Assembly (NCBI RefSeq): GCF_905475345.1
Contig: NC_066586.1
Coordinates: 13,113,400-13,177,399, forward strand
Direction of reading: 5' to 3'
Length of the DNA: 64,000 nucleotides
DNA from: Vespula vulgaris
Lineage: Eukaryota; Arthropoda; Insecta; Hymenoptera; Vespidae
The translations under genes were made by a program, and so were the position numbers. The notes under the pieces are model-generated. The model worked only from the letters and a program-made list of their open reading frames with translations. It was not told the origin of the DNA and ran no database searches. Positions 24,118-36,640 of the stretch are shown here, in pieces (position 1 is the stretch's first letter; every line of letters begins with the position of its first letter).

Positions 24118-26737
24118 AAGAGAGAGTGAGGTCGAAAAGGAAAAAGAGAAGGGGGTCCTGCGCCCAGCCGCGAGATTAATTTGATTTTCAACCAAATTTG
24201 ACGCGCCCCCGAGCCGAGGCGGTCCGGCACAAAGGGCGCCGTTCTGTACGTGTGCGAGTTTCTTCGTCTCTCTTTCTTTCTCTTCCTCTCTCTCTCTTTC
24301 TCGTCGATAGGCTCTCTCCTTTTCAAGGAGCCTGACTGGCCCTTCACGGGACCTTTTAACGAAACCTCGCGTCGACGATCCCCGGCCCGGATCAGTGCGA
24401 GCTGTCTATTGATTCGATTTCTCACATTTAACACCCTGGAATGGACCTGTTCGAAGGACGTTCGAAAATTTATCGTCTTGTTCCTTTTCCTTTCTCTTTT
24501 TCTATATGTATTAAATTTTGCAGCTTTTTCTTCTTTTTTTCTTTTTTTTGTTCTTTCTTCTTTCCTTTTTCTTTTTTTTTTTTTTTTGTTTAAATTTTTC
24601 CAATCCCTCAAACTGTTACGTTATAAAATAATCTTAAGCAATTTTGTATTTAATGATTATAAAGAAACGTGTCACTTGTGATACAGTTAGCTCGATGAAT
24701 GTTGCAATGTGATCAAACGCGCCGATCATTTAACCCGAAGCGATTTTTATTGACTCATTCACTCTGTATATGACGAAACTCGACGTAGTTAGTAAAAGCG
24801 AGTATGTTATTTTTTCTACGTAATAGGTAGTACGAGTGTTACGCATTGCTAACGTTCGAGTGGCAAGACCAAAGAAGGAAGAAAGACGAGAAAAGATGCA
24901 TTTACGCGATGCAGTTCGAGTTTTCTTCGACATTTCGAGAAACGATTTAATAAACTTTTCTCAATTTTTTAAAATCGATTTATAAATCTTCTCCTTCGAT
25001 TTTTATTTCTCCGCGTTTGTAAAATTCCTAACGATTCTTATTTTCGATTCTCTTCTGCCGCTTGTGTTCTTTATTAACTCGAGACTTCGTTAAAAAAGAG
25101 TTAGATGATGTAGTTCGAATTTCTCGTAAGGAGAACGGGTTCAGTACGGTGGCCTTTCTCATTTTCTCGTTCATTAATAACGCAGAACGCGTTAAACTTC
25201 GTTAACCCACTCGTAATTGTTGCTGCGGTTGACGAAGCCCCGAGGAAATTCTTTCAGGGTAGCCGTTTGATTTTACGAGGATGGTTTCGACGTTAGAATT
25301 TACGATCTACCAAAAGTTATGAGCACGTTCGTGCGTGCCATTCTCTCTTTATCTCTATCTTCCTCTCTTTCTCTCTCTCTCTTTCTTTCTATTTCTTTTG
25401 CGATCGTAGAAAACGAATGCATTTATGATGATCTTTCTTCTCCAAAACAAAACAAAAAAAAAAAAAAAAGAAAAAAGAAAAGAAAATGATCCAAGAAAGG
25501 TGTCGGTAAGAAATCATATGATTGTTCACACGACGGAATAACATTAAATCGATAATCGAAAGTCCGGTTATGTGTCGCGTAGAATACTTTTGGGAGAATA
25601 TTTTTAGAACGTGGGTTCATTTTCTATTTAAGGTGGCAATGATATGTGTGAAAGAGAGACAGAGAAAGAGAGAGAAAATATTAGTATTCTAAACACACCG
25701 AGAGATCTCAGAAAGAAGAGCTCGAAGGTCGACAAGGATTCTTCTCTATCATGGAAATAACAAAAATATGTCGGACCGACTCTCGAGGACGTAGAAAGTA
25801 CTACATATGCGTAGATACGTTTTAAGAGACGACCCAGTCAATTTTTCAATTACTTTTTCAAAGATTTCAAATTTATAATAACTGTACCGTATAAATTACG
25901 TTTACAGTCTTCCGATAATTTGCATCGATGATTTTTTTCTTAATCGATTCTATCCCGATTAAAGAAGAAAAAGAAGAAGAAGAAGAAGAATAGTAATAAG
26001 GATAAGAATAAAAAAAGGAGTATATAGCGAGCTGTAAACGGCAGCTATATTAGATTTTTATCTTAATCCTGGCGATCTATTTTAACTTAATGAAAGTCCT
26101 CGGCACCCTCCAAACTCCCTCCCCTTCAGTCACTCTTTCTCTTTCTCTCTTATTCCCTTTCCCTTGCGGCCTCCCGTCGCTCGTTTTCACGTAGCCTAAT
26201 TTCACAATTTTGCGACCATCCTCCGCGAGTCGTCCTTTTCTTTTTTTTCTGTCCCCATCCCCACCCTTCCTCGATTCTCCATCTCTCTTTCTCAAGATAC
26301 CGGTGCCGTGGGCCAACTAATAGGGGACCCACAGGGGGTCGAAGAGGAGGAGAAGATAAAAAGGAGGATCTCGCGCGTGAGACGAAGAAAGACGATCGTC
26401 GTAGAAGGAAGAGAAGGAGGAGGACGATGAGGAGGATGAAAAAGAGGATAAAGAGGGGACAGAAAAAGAAGAGAGGGAGAGAGAAAGAAAGAAAGAAAGA
26501 GAGAAAGAAAGAGAGAAAGAGAAGCGGCACGGCGAGGTGAAAAAAAAGGAGTTTGCCAACAGCACCGGAGGATGCCCTGAAAACACGCTGGACGTGTGGC
26601 GCCATCTCGGCTCCTCTTTTTTTTCTTTCCTCCTTCCTGCACCAGCACCGTTCCCTCCGCACACCCTTCGCGTGAGCTCCTTATGCTTTTGTTTCTTCGC
26701 CCATACTAATTCTTCGCGAGGTGCATGGTGCCTGGCT

Positions 26738-26784
<47 letters not shown>

Positions 26785-26806
26785 CGCCGCCGCCGTCGCC
26801 ATCGCC
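26738..26806 (+). repeat. GCC trinucleotide repeat
   Basis: About 18 CCG/GCC triplets, the most GC-rich spot in an AT-rich window. Open frames here are polyAla, polyArg or polyGly depending on phase. I see no flanking domain or splice structure that makes it coding. Confidence 0.9.
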
Positions 26807-27333
26807 GACGAGTGACGCCAGGGGATGATGCTGAAGAGAAGAGGGACCGAACGCGGTCTTCTCCTCTTCACCAGTGCCGGATCCGAATGTTTTTGCACCC
26901 TTGGACAAGGCCTGTCAAAACACCTCTACGACCCTTCCTTTTCTTTCTCTTTTTTTTTGTTTCGCTTTCCCTTTAATACATCGATCGATCATCCTCGATC
27001 GAGCATCTTATCGAATGCTTCTCGTTTTCTTATCAAATTACAACGAACCGTCAAACCGGGCCAAGCTGAGTCGAGTCAGTCGGAACGAGTCAAGTCTTCT
27101 TTCCGATTACTCGGAAAAAGGATCAATTGTGAAACGTTTTCATTAGAAATTCATTCGCGACGATATAGTCGTAGAGATGAATCAGATTTATATTGATAAT
27201 TGATGAATCAGATCTATTGTATATAGATTATCGTTATCTATCGGAAACGCAGTGATAAACCGTGTGTGTAAAGCTTTAAGCTTCCTCTCTCTTTCTCTCT
27301 CTCTTTCATTCACTCCCTCCACCCGCTAGTAAG

Positions 27334-27357
27334 GTGGTCCCCATACGCGGGGACCAC
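27334..27357. repeat. Perfect 9-bp stem hairpin
   Basis: GTGGTCCCC at 27334-27342 is inversely repeated as GGGGACCAC at 27349-27357 around a 6-base loop. It sits in a non-repetitive GC-richer block. Confidence 0.75.
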
Positions 27358-27504
27358 ATACCTGCAAACGAACGCTTTTAAAAGGGAGGGCAGAGCCCAA
27401 GAACAGGTCGTTAAAATGTAATGACATTGTTGTTTTTAATGCTCGGCTCTTTAAAACGGGCCCTTTCGTCTTCCTTGAGCCTGCCCGCTACTTTTGCCGC
27501 TACC

Positions 27505-27507
<3 letters not shown>

Positions 27508-27550
<43 letters not shown>
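27508..27550 (+). repeat. CT dinucleotide repeat
   Basis: About 21 uninterrupted CT units. Confidence 0.95.
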
Positions 27551-27552
<2 letters not shown>

Positions 27553-28481
27553 CTCTTGCTCTTCTTCCTCTTTTCGTGAGAGGTCGAACGCGCGACAAAT
27601 CGCGAATTCTCTTTTCTTCTTCTTTTTTCTCTTCTATCTCTCTTAGTCTTCGTTAAATACACAATGCCATACTTTTCTTTAGCCGTCGAATACGCTCGTC
27701 AGAAAATATCAGTTGAAAGAATTCGTGGAAAAATGTATGACCTAAGTCTCTCCTCTTTCCTTGTAAGATAATCGAGAAATCGATCACGTTTCGCACACAC
27801 CTGATATCATGTTAAATCATTTCGCGATTAGATCTGACATATTTCTTGTCTCCTAACGATACGCGACATAAACACGTTGCGTTGTAAGGTGACTCATATC
27901 AAGGAGATTTCGTTCTTGGTTTCTTTTCGTGAATGACGACCCGTTACTTCGGTACCGTGGATGGACATGAGATATCTCGAGAGGGCTGATGACGAAGCTA
28001 CTTTCTTTACTCTTACGCTGTTCACCATGACCTTAGGAATATCGGTATACAACGTAAAGTGTGTTCTATAGTATATGTTTACAAAGAGTTATAAGATACT
28101 TACGAACGAAACATTTGATCGCATTATTTAATATCATTTATGTAATAAAAAAACTTTCTTCGATTTCGATAATCGATTGATATTTAACAAAAGAAAGGTA
28201 AATATTAACGTTTCGTATTAATAATTTTAGAGACCGATTCGGATCTAGGTATTTTATTTGTTAATAAAGTAGAAAAGTTTCTATGGAATAAAAAAGGCGC
28301 GAAAAGGTGTCGAAGGTACGGTAGCAGGAGGGACATAAAATAATTTCAGCAACGTCGGACTACCTGTGGTTTTAAAAAGAAATGTCTCGCGCCGTGAGAG
28401 ATAATTAACTACAGACCACCCTTTAGGAATGAGACCGGTTAACGTTATTTCGAATGATTATGAGACGAAGTAACACGTCCA

Positions 28482-28521
28482 ATAACGAAGACACTCACTC
28501 TCGAGAGTGAGTGTCCGTTAT
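28482..28521. repeat. Perfect 26-bp palindrome with extended arms
   Basis: The half-site GACACTCACTCTC (28490-28502) is followed immediately by its exact reverse complement (28503-28515). Outside this, ATAACG at 28482-28487 pairs with CGTTAT at 28516-28521 across a 2-base bulge. The flanks are unique, not simple repeat. Confidence 0.9.
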
Positions 28522-28625
28522 AAAAATCCTTTGAGCACACGTTTCTCTCGCGTAGCTATATATCGAGATTCTTCATCTTATGTTTGCTTTATGAGATCTA
28601 TCTCAAAAATAAAATGACCGTGATG

Positions 28626-28628
<3 letters not shown>

Positions 28629-28669
<41 letters not shown>
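28629..28669. repeat. TA dinucleotide repeat
   Basis: About 20 uninterrupted AT/TA units. Confidence 0.95.
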
Positions 28670-28673
<4 letters not shown>

Positions 28674-29417
28674 AATGATTCATAAAAAGGACTCGGAATA
28701 ATTATTAGTTATATTTTCGAAAAACGCTCGATTAATTCGGCCAATGATAGGGCCAATCGCGAAAGGTCTCCATTAAATAGGATACGATTGTAGGTTCGCT
28801 ACCGCGCAACAGTTTAGCGTGGAACTTAAACTCTTGCGTCTATGAAGAGCTATCATTAACTCAAGAATAGGGTCTAGTATTAGGATTAGTGGCCGAAACG
28901 TTTTGGATAACTTGCTTCTGGGCTACTCTCATCTCCTCGAGCCTTGGGTGTCCCGTATCTCGTTGGAGAGATCCCGACAGCTTGAAGGATCTCGCTCGAG
29001 AGGTTGTGATACTTTTCAAATGATCAGCTGACGTTCCGAGTACGATTTAATGGTCTTTGATTTTAATGGATCCAACGTATGTATTTATACGAAGGTACTT
29101 ACTACTTAGATGTATATATTATTCAGCTTACGCGTATCAATGTATCTTTTCAAAGAACTCTCCCGTTTGATTCCTATCAAGGATAGCGTCTACTTTCTAT
29201 GCGCTGCCTCTCCGATCGAGAGACTCTTACAAAACGATCAGCGTAATGACAACGCTTGGAGGTACGTGACGTGGAAGATTTTCTATGCCCGAAGAAATCC
29301 TGCTGAACGTTCTTGATAGAATGCACTATTCTTACGTTGTTACAAACGTACAAAGAAGAACATAGAAAAATCGATTTGTAAAATTTCTTAATGTTTTTAT
29401 ATGAGATTAAGAATGAG

Positions 29418-29419
<2 letters not shown>

Positions 29420-29467
<48 letters not shown>

Positions 29468-29504
29468 AGAGAGAGAGAGAGAGAGAGAGGGAGAGAGGGA
29501 AAGA
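29420..29504 (+). repeat. GA dinucleotide repeat
   Basis: GA units with few interruptions in a purine-only stretch. Confidence 0.9.
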
Positions 29505-29666
29505 GACTCAGCGATGGACGCACAAGCAGCCTTGGCTTTTCTCAAGTTACTGTCACTCACCTCGGTATACGGCAGCGACGTCGCAAACGCGTACTACGCA
29601 CCAAGCAAGAGAGGATCTACGCGTGTATCCAACGTAGATCTTTAGTAAAATTGCAAATAATGATAA

Positions 29667-29673
29667 CAACAAC

Positions 29674-29708
<35 letters not shown>

Positions 29709-29871
29709 CAACAACAATAATAAAATAATAATAATTGTCATTATTATTATAACAACAATTATAATAATAATAAGAAGAATAAGACGAAGAAAATGAAGAA
29801 GAAGAAGAAGAAGAAGAAGAAGAAGAAGAAGAAGAAGAAGAAGAAGAAGAAGAAGAAGAAGAAGAAGAAAT
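29667..29871 (+). repeat. Compound AAC/AAT then GAA trinucleotide repeat
   Basis: AAC and AAT triplets (29667-29785) pass into about 25 GAA triplets (29796-29869). This is 200 bases of almost pure triplet repeat. Confidence 0.9.
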
Positions 29872-30967
29872 AGCACGCACTTTAATAAAAGCGCTCGTCT
29901 CGCGTAACCGCGCGATTCGAGACGTACGATGATAAGTTAGGACTTCGTTGATAACGGTGAAGGAGTTACACTCGTCAAGGAAAATCCGTACCTTTTTTGG
30001 CTCGAAAGACCGAGGCCGATACGAGGCTGAGCCGAACCGAGCTGAGCTGAGCACGAAACTGTGCTGCCGATCTCTCGTGTTCCGTTCTCCTCCACCTCCT
30101 TCTTCACCTCCTCCTCTTCTTCCTCCTCCTCCACCACCTCCTCCTCCTCCTCCTCAACCACTACCAGCGTCTCCTTCAGCTTCTCCTTCTACTCGGTACG
30201 TTCGGTTCCGCGCCGTTCCCGTTCCGTTCTCTTTCATCCTCACTCTCTCTCTCTCTCTCTCTCTCTCTCCCCTCTTTCTTCTTCTCTCTCTCTCTCACTC
30301 TCTCTCTTTCTCTCTATCTTTCTCTCTCTCTCTCACGTTTTCTTTCTCCTTCTTTCTTTCTCTCGCAGAGCTCTCGAGGTATCCTCGAGAAAACAGAGAA
30401 AGATGGAGACCCCGGTGGGGGAAGGTTGAGGAGGGAGGAAGAGAAAAAGAGAGAGAAAGAGAGAGGTAAAAGGAGGGATCAACCGTGAGCAAGAGAGATC
30501 TTTGACTACCTCTACCCGATGTAGTCGTGTGTACTGTAAAAAGCAAGATCGCCCGAGGCCTTACACCTCGAACCAGTAAAACTTGTCGTCTGCTAGTGCT
30601 AAAGTGCGTTCGCCGTAAGCTTCGCTCGATTTGCTACTTCGAAACGAGCAGGAAGATGAGGAGGAGGAGCAAGAGGTAGAGGAGGAGGAGGAGGTGACGA
30701 AGGCCGAGAATGGGAAACGTCACCGGCTCCCAAACTCGTTAATGGCGAACGCTCCTAAGGACTTTACACCCAAACGTAGTACTTCTTACTTTCTTCTTTC
30801 TTCTTCCTCTCTTTCTCTCTCTCTCTCTCTCTCTTTCTTTCTCTCTTTTTCCAGGATTTTGTATTTTAATCGATACTTCCGGGATTACTGTAAAAAAAGA
30901 ATATTATTGTGTAAACGAAACTTTAGCTTAAAGAAGGATTATGTCGTTTTAGCGCGAAAGTAATACA

Positions 30968-30973
30968 TTTATT
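30968..30973 (-). terminator. Candidate poly(A) signal of hyaluronidase A
   Basis: AATAAA on the minus strand, about 300 bases past the stop codon. The aligned position in hyaluronidase B also carries AATAAA, which supports use. Confidence 0.45.
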
Positions 30974-31271
30974 GGTATTTGTTAAGAAGAAATTAGATTA
31001 AGTACAGGTATGGACGTCGAGAGTACGTATTATTCTTTGGTATATACTAATTATTTTTACTAATTAGATTATTAATTATCTTCTTTCTTTGGTAGTTGAT
31101 GTTGCAGACTTATAAATTATAGTTTTCTATTTCTTTTTTGTTTTTGTGAAAAGTCTTTTCAATGTGATGGTATCGTTGTAGTACCAGTAGTATTCACAAA
31201 GCAGATCACTGAATGCACCGATCACCATCGGCAAGAGATTATAGATTGTACTAAAAGTTTAGGGGTAATCT

Positions 31272-33531
31272 TTAGTTGACGGCTTCTGTCACGTTAATCG
31301 CGATTGGTCCCAAAACTGTCAACAAATAGTCCTGCAATCTCTTACATTTACTTAAGCTGTTTACGTCGGACGAGCTACCCCATATAATGATACCATCCCC
31401 ACCGTTAATCACTATCTCTTGGAAAGTTTTTTTCACGTCGGTCTATGGAAATACAGAAATCAAATATTAGAAAATACATAAAATCTTGAATAATTAAGAA
31501 GAACAGAGTACTTGTTTTCATTTGGTTTTGGGTAGCATAATATTCTAAATTTCGAAGTAACACCAACCTCGGTAAGAAAAGTGTTCGTTTCGTCCTGATA
31601 CACGTACCACCAATAAGAGAGCACTTTCGGTGAATGTTTCAAATTATTCGAGATCCTAACAGCTTCCTTCACTCTTCCTTGTACTAAACCAATTCTTTGA
31701 TCCGGGGTTAACTCTTGTCTAACGTAGACGGATGGTAGAAGTACATTTTGATTATTGAATAGCCACGACATCCTACATGAAAAAGGTATGGTCTTTTAAA
31801 CAAACGATTAGATAACAGATATGGAGCAAACTCATTGACCTACTCCATTTTCTAGTACGAAATAATTGACATCGACCTCGTTAAATATACGCGTGTATTC
31901 GACCGTTTGCTTTTTATAAGAATTCCGCGTTAATCGTTTGCTTGAGTACTCATAAATTATAGTAAACACGCACGAACTTTCAGTAAAATTTATCGCCTAG
32001 TATATACGATGAAAGAAAGAAGAAAAAAATAAACTATTTAAATTTCATCAAATTATAATCGTTGATGGATCGAACCGAATGAATAAACTTATTCCAATAA
32101 TAATTCTGATAATATTTCTGATCTCGTACTTGTCGTTTTCGTGCATCGCTGTAACGTCACATTCCGGGACGAGATTATTAGGCGACATATTAAAGCAATA
32201 GGGATATCCGTAATAACCCCAATCAGCTTGCTTCCTAGTTTTTTTGGCCAATTTCAAAGTTTCTTCCATAAAAAATCTGGCATATTTCTCGAACCTCTTA
32301 GATGCCTCCAATTCGATCATCTTTTTATTCCAGGTTGGATGTTCATTGCGAACTAAATCTATCGAAAAATTCTTATGTATTTTCATATTGCCCCAATTTT
32401 GTCGAAAGATTGGCCTCCATCTTTCAAAATCGATCACACCGATACCACTGAAGTTTCTATTTGGATAAATTTTATCCAAATTTTCGATAAATTTTTGAAG
32501 ATGTATCGTGATGTTACCTTCTTGAGGTACTCCTCCGTTTCTTTTCTTATATTTGCCTAAACAATATGTAAGATTATCATATTCATGATTCATTTAATCG
32601 ATGCAACGATACCTGTAGAAGGATTCAAACAAATCTTCGATATAGATATCGTTGCAAAAATTTACCTACGATAGAGATTTATTTACGATAAAGTATATAT
32701 ACGATAGAGATAAATCGTAAAGCAACGTTTTACCATCTTTGAGTGACAACAAAGCCGGAAATTCTCCAGGATCATAAAAAATTGCAATTTTATCTCCCTG
32801 GAAATCGTCCTTAGAGTTACGTTTTATATTAAAATTTGTCACCTCGTCGAAGTACAAGTCGTATTGGTGACACATAAAAGTAGGAACGTTCCAATAAATG
32901 TTGAAGACTCTTTTCGGTCTCTCGGTTTTTTCGCAATTCGACCTGGAAAAGTTAGGTGGGAGATGTCATCTCCCGGTAATATTATATACTGACTCGAGCG
33001 ACAATGACACATATTAGATAAGATACACCGATGTGTTTGAACTTGAACTCATCTCTCTTTCTCTCTCTCTCTCTCTCTTTCTTTTTATATATACACACAT
33101 ATATATATGTATGTATATGTGTATGTGTATGTATATGTATATGTGTACAAAATTTGAAAATTTGAATAGAATATCAGGATAACACCCGTTTAATTCGATA
33201 AAACATTTAATTCGAAACAAGTTCAACTATACTTTTTAATTTCGAACAAGCTATATAAGAGAGACTAAAATAAACTCATTAGCGTATTGATCGATTACAC
33301 TGAAGTAAAACTAGGTCAGTCATAAAATGATCTATTGTGATAATATAACTCCCATAGATAGGATGAATGAAAAAGAACAAAAATTTGCAACTGCCACGCT
33401 CTTTGTGTTCTTTTTCTTTTCCCTTCCACTTTTCCTCTCCTTTTTTCTTTTTCTTTAATTAGACCATACCCGCAAGAGTCGCCGTTCACTAAGGGATGAA
33501 GAAAAAAAAGAAAAAGGGTCACTAGGAGCAT
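31272..33531 (-). CDS. Venom-type hyaluronidase A (GH56), catalytic residues intact
   Basis: Five exons (33470-33531, 32734-32942, 32130-32556, 31568-31772, 31272-31442) join in frame to 357 residues. That is the length expected for a vespid venom hyaluronidase with signal. Exon 1 encodes a hydrophobic signal peptide. GH56 enzymes cleave hyaluronan internally; in venom they act as a spreading factor and major allergen. The catalytic Asp-X-Glu pair is present (Asp133 and Glu135 in GVIDFERW; 32423-32431). Cysteines in FMCHQY, YCFNM, ECD and KCK match the two family disulfides. Sequons include NIT, NFS twice, NMS and NVT. Intron 4 has a gttggt donor. The partner HyaB lies 4.6 kb upstream in the same orientation with identical exon phases. 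GH56 assignment is firm; venom gland expression is inferred. Confidence 0.95.
33000..33053. promoter_or_regulatory. Identical 54-base block in hyaluronidase A intron 1
   Basis: This stretch, beginning GACAATGACACATATTAG, is identical to 39800-39853 in intron 1 of hyaluronidase B, while the intron sequence on either side has diverged. It may be an intronic enhancer or a structured RNA element. Function is inference. Confidence 0.4.
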
Positions 33532-36090
33532 GATTTAGCAAGGACAATCGTGCTGATACTGATAATTGTCCGTTCACTAACGAGACTCTCATATGTGTTA
33601 TCAATTCTGAAGGAACTTTATCTCTCTCTCTCTTTTCTCTCTTTTTTTTTTCCCTATTTAATTCCACGTCGAGTGAGTCACACTATGATCGATCGATCCT
33701 TGCGATGCTCCCGTACTGCGTTCTCGTGTATAGAAAAACGTTAACGACGATAGTACACCAGAAGTGCGACTGAATTCCGCTCGATTTCACACCACTATTT
33801 ATTCCGCATCGTGTCTGTGTGTTTTGTGTTCCCCACCTACGTGCTTCTACCAGTGACTCGAAGCGTTATCTCTTGCTCCAGGGTATTGTTTGACGTTTTT
33901 TCGTGTTTCCGCATATTTCTTTTTTTCCTCTTATATTCTCCCTTCTCTCCTCTCTTCTTTTCCCTTTCCATTATCGATGGCACGTCGACTTCGCTAAGGG
34001 TGACCTTCGCAACGCTTCGAAAGAAGAAGAGGGTTGTTGTTCGAGCATGAACGAGAGCAAACACCTTTACTTTTCTCTCTCCCTCTCTCTCTCTTTCTCT
34101 CTCTCTCACACACACACACTCTCTCTCTCTTCTACTCTTTTATTTTCACATTTTCTAAGCCGCATCCAAATCGATAGTTAAGGATCCATATTTTTCTACT
34201 CCCAAAAGGATTATAGATTTCGCAAGTATACGACCCTCGAGTCAATGATACTCATCATTATCTTATCGAGCAGTCGCAAGTGTGCCAATGTCTGTAAATC
34301 GAAATAAAATTGTACGTACAATCGAGAGCACGAAGTAAGATAATTTTATGAATCCGACACGATTTAGGAGGATTATTGTCGAACGAAGGATACTCGCTTA
34401 TCTCAAATACTTTACATTTATATTTAGGTAAACTTTTACGTTACGCATGTATATAACGTGACAAGTTGAAATAAAGTTTCTGTATGCGGTAACTTGTGGC
34501 CGCAGTTAATGCTTCAAATTATAATAACGAGTCTATTGAATAAAATGATGTCTCGGCATAACATTGTAATATTTTTTTTAGACGTCAACAAAATGTCAAA
34601 ACTAACAATATAAAGATTGACTCGATATACATACGTAAGACAGGACACAATTATAAAATGTTTTACATTATAGAAGTAGTAAAAATATTTTTTCTTCGTT
34701 TATTACATGTAGTACAGTGTTCAAGGAAGTCATAAACTACGTAGTTCGTATTCTTTATATCGGTTATAGCGACATTTTCTTTTTTCTTTTTTCCTTTTTT
34801 TATATCCCCAACGTCGTATAATTTTTAACGACGGTCACTTCAAAATACACGATGGTAGATAATGGACGTTACGAACTTTATACTATAATTAAATTTATAA
34901 TCCGTACCTTGTTAGACTCTATATTTCAATAAGTAAAAAACATTCGTATCGTCTGTTGCACGTTTTATCTCTTTATAATAGCGCTTTTGACATACTCTTA
35001 ATTGAATTAACTTCGTCGACTATTCTTATGATAGGATAATACTCGATATTTCTACGATTTGATCAATCGGTTTCTTAGATTTTATAAAGATATTATTTGG
35101 TTGCGGCGAGACATTTTTCTTTCTTTTTTTTTCCCCTTTTTCTTTCTTTTATTTTTGTCGACGGCACGGGCAATAAACACTTATCGACGGATGTGGATTA
35201 TTATCGGTGTAGACTAACATTTGTTGTGCCTACGAACTTGTCAGAGGGTGTGCCTGCTAGCATCCTATCTAAATAGAATGCAAATGTTAAGCCGGCTAAT
35301 TGTGACAGAAACATAGTTTCGTTCCTTTTATCTTGAGAAGAAGGCCTTGCATGTCGACCGTCGGAGTTCTTCGAGACGGGCGTTTTTATCTAGAGCGGCA
35401 GTTACAAAGAAAAATTTCTCTCTGTGAGAGCGTGTCTGTGAGTTATACAGTTTTTTCTTTCCGTGTGTGTGTGTTTATATCTGCCTATTGAGCAATTATA
35501 GAAGACGAGTTAATTTTTATAAAAGGAAAAAATAAAGTGTCAACTTGTCGTAATAATGGCGCATTGAATTAATGAAACATAAATCGTATTCTTCCCTTTA
35601 TCACGATAAGAACGAACCTTGATTCCAAATGAAATTGAAAAAGAAGAAAAGAAAGAAGGGAGAATAAATTAAATTAAGCAATCGCATTCAAATAAATGTC
35701 GGAGTTCAGTCGACGTTTTCAAAGTTGTCGTCTTTTGTTCATTCTTTCATCTTCTCACCGCTATCTTATCGTTGGTGGATAATTCACGGTGGTCGTACGA
35801 TCGATCAAGCGTAGTCCCGGAAAAAGGACGTGTAATTTGAAAGAATACAAATACTTCATGTGTTAACGTCCAAACTTTTACATTTGTGATCGAGTGTTGT
35901 AAGAAAGATAAAAGATAAAGAAAGAAAAAATAAATAATTAAAGAAAGAAAATAAGGAGAAGAGAAAAGAGGGATATTTCACCGATGAAACTTATTTTATT
36001 GTAACTCTTTTCTTTCTTTCTTTTTTTTTTTCGTTCTTATCTTGACATTGATATTCTTATCATGACATTCATTATCATCTATCTTGCCAA
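33532..36090. other. Hyaluronidase A upstream flank, collinear with 40395-43019
   Basis: No gene is seen. The region aligns along its length with the flank of hyaluronidase B, with many indels. It probably contains the hyaluronidase A promoter just upstream of 33531 and the former 3' flank of the NMT copy on the far side. The best-conserved part is 35207-35450. Confidence 0.6.
35207..35450. promoter_or_regulatory. Conserved flank block shared with 42050-42300
   Basis: Blocks such as GTTGTGCCTACGAACTTGTC, GTGACAGAAACATAGTTTCG and CATGTCGACCGTCGGAGTTC are shared nearly unchanged between the units, whereas sequence around them has drifted. They could be a distal control region of each hyaluronidase gene or the end of an NMT transcript. 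Confidence 0.35.
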
Positions 36091-36640
36091 GAAGGTGCAA
36101 AGGGAATATAGTTCTCTCGAAGAAGTTAGATCGCACCCTAGTTGTTTACGTTCTCATCCTTTGCGTGGCTCGGTCAAGTTACTAACGTTACGATACTTAT
36201 CTACATTGCTCGAATCACGCACATATACGTATATACACTCGCGTTGGCGCATGCAATATTTTCTCTACACCGTACCGATCTTGACCCTGTCCCTGTCTCG
36301 TCCTGTCGAGTATCAAGGACGTAGGAAAGAATGATATCCGAAAGTACTGAGAGATCGACTCACAGTCCCGAAAGATTTTTCACACGTATTTATTCAACCC
36401 TCCCTCTTCTTCCGCTGTTATTTAACGTTCGTTTGCTCGCTTTTTTTTTATCCTTTGTAATCGCGGAAATATTAGAGGCTCCGTACTCCTCCTCTTTTTT
36501 CTTTTTTTTTTTTTCGTCGTTTATATTCTTACGTGTGTATCTCATATTGCCATGTTTCTTTCTCGTCACTCACACTCTTGCATTCTTTTCTTTCATTCAT
36601 GCAAGCTTACAATCGTTTTATATTTCAGTCAACATGTTGA
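36091..36640. repeat. Near-identical block shared with 43020-43580
   Basis: By eye this block differs from 43020-43580 at only about one base in thirty or fewer. In unit B the block is the 3' flank or 3' UTR of NMT. Open frames seen in both copies are preserved simply because the DNA is near-identical. Confidence 0.85.

Larger units (their letters stand above)
20560..30369. other. Noncoding region, very rich in microsatellites
   Basis: No exon with recognisable domain content is seen. Purine/pyrimidine repeats dominate 22.4-24.6, 26.3-27.6 and 29.4-30.5 kb, and most open frames there are Ser-Leu, Arg-Glu, Lys or Ala runs. Non-repetitive blocks at about 24180-24450, 27320-27480 and 28320-28990 have balanced composition and could be conserved regulatory DNA of a neighbouring developmental gene. 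This cannot be tested without a comparison species. Confidence 0.5.

Noticed and set aside
22322..24681. Many long open frames on both strands (Glu-, Lys-, Ser-, Arg-rich)
   Set aside because: They are translations of GAA, CTT, GA and CT repeats, with no domain and no splice structure.
26317..26898. 193-codon minus frame with polyAla
   Set aside because: The GCC repeat and flanking CT-rich DNA explain its composition. Equal-length frames exist in other phases.
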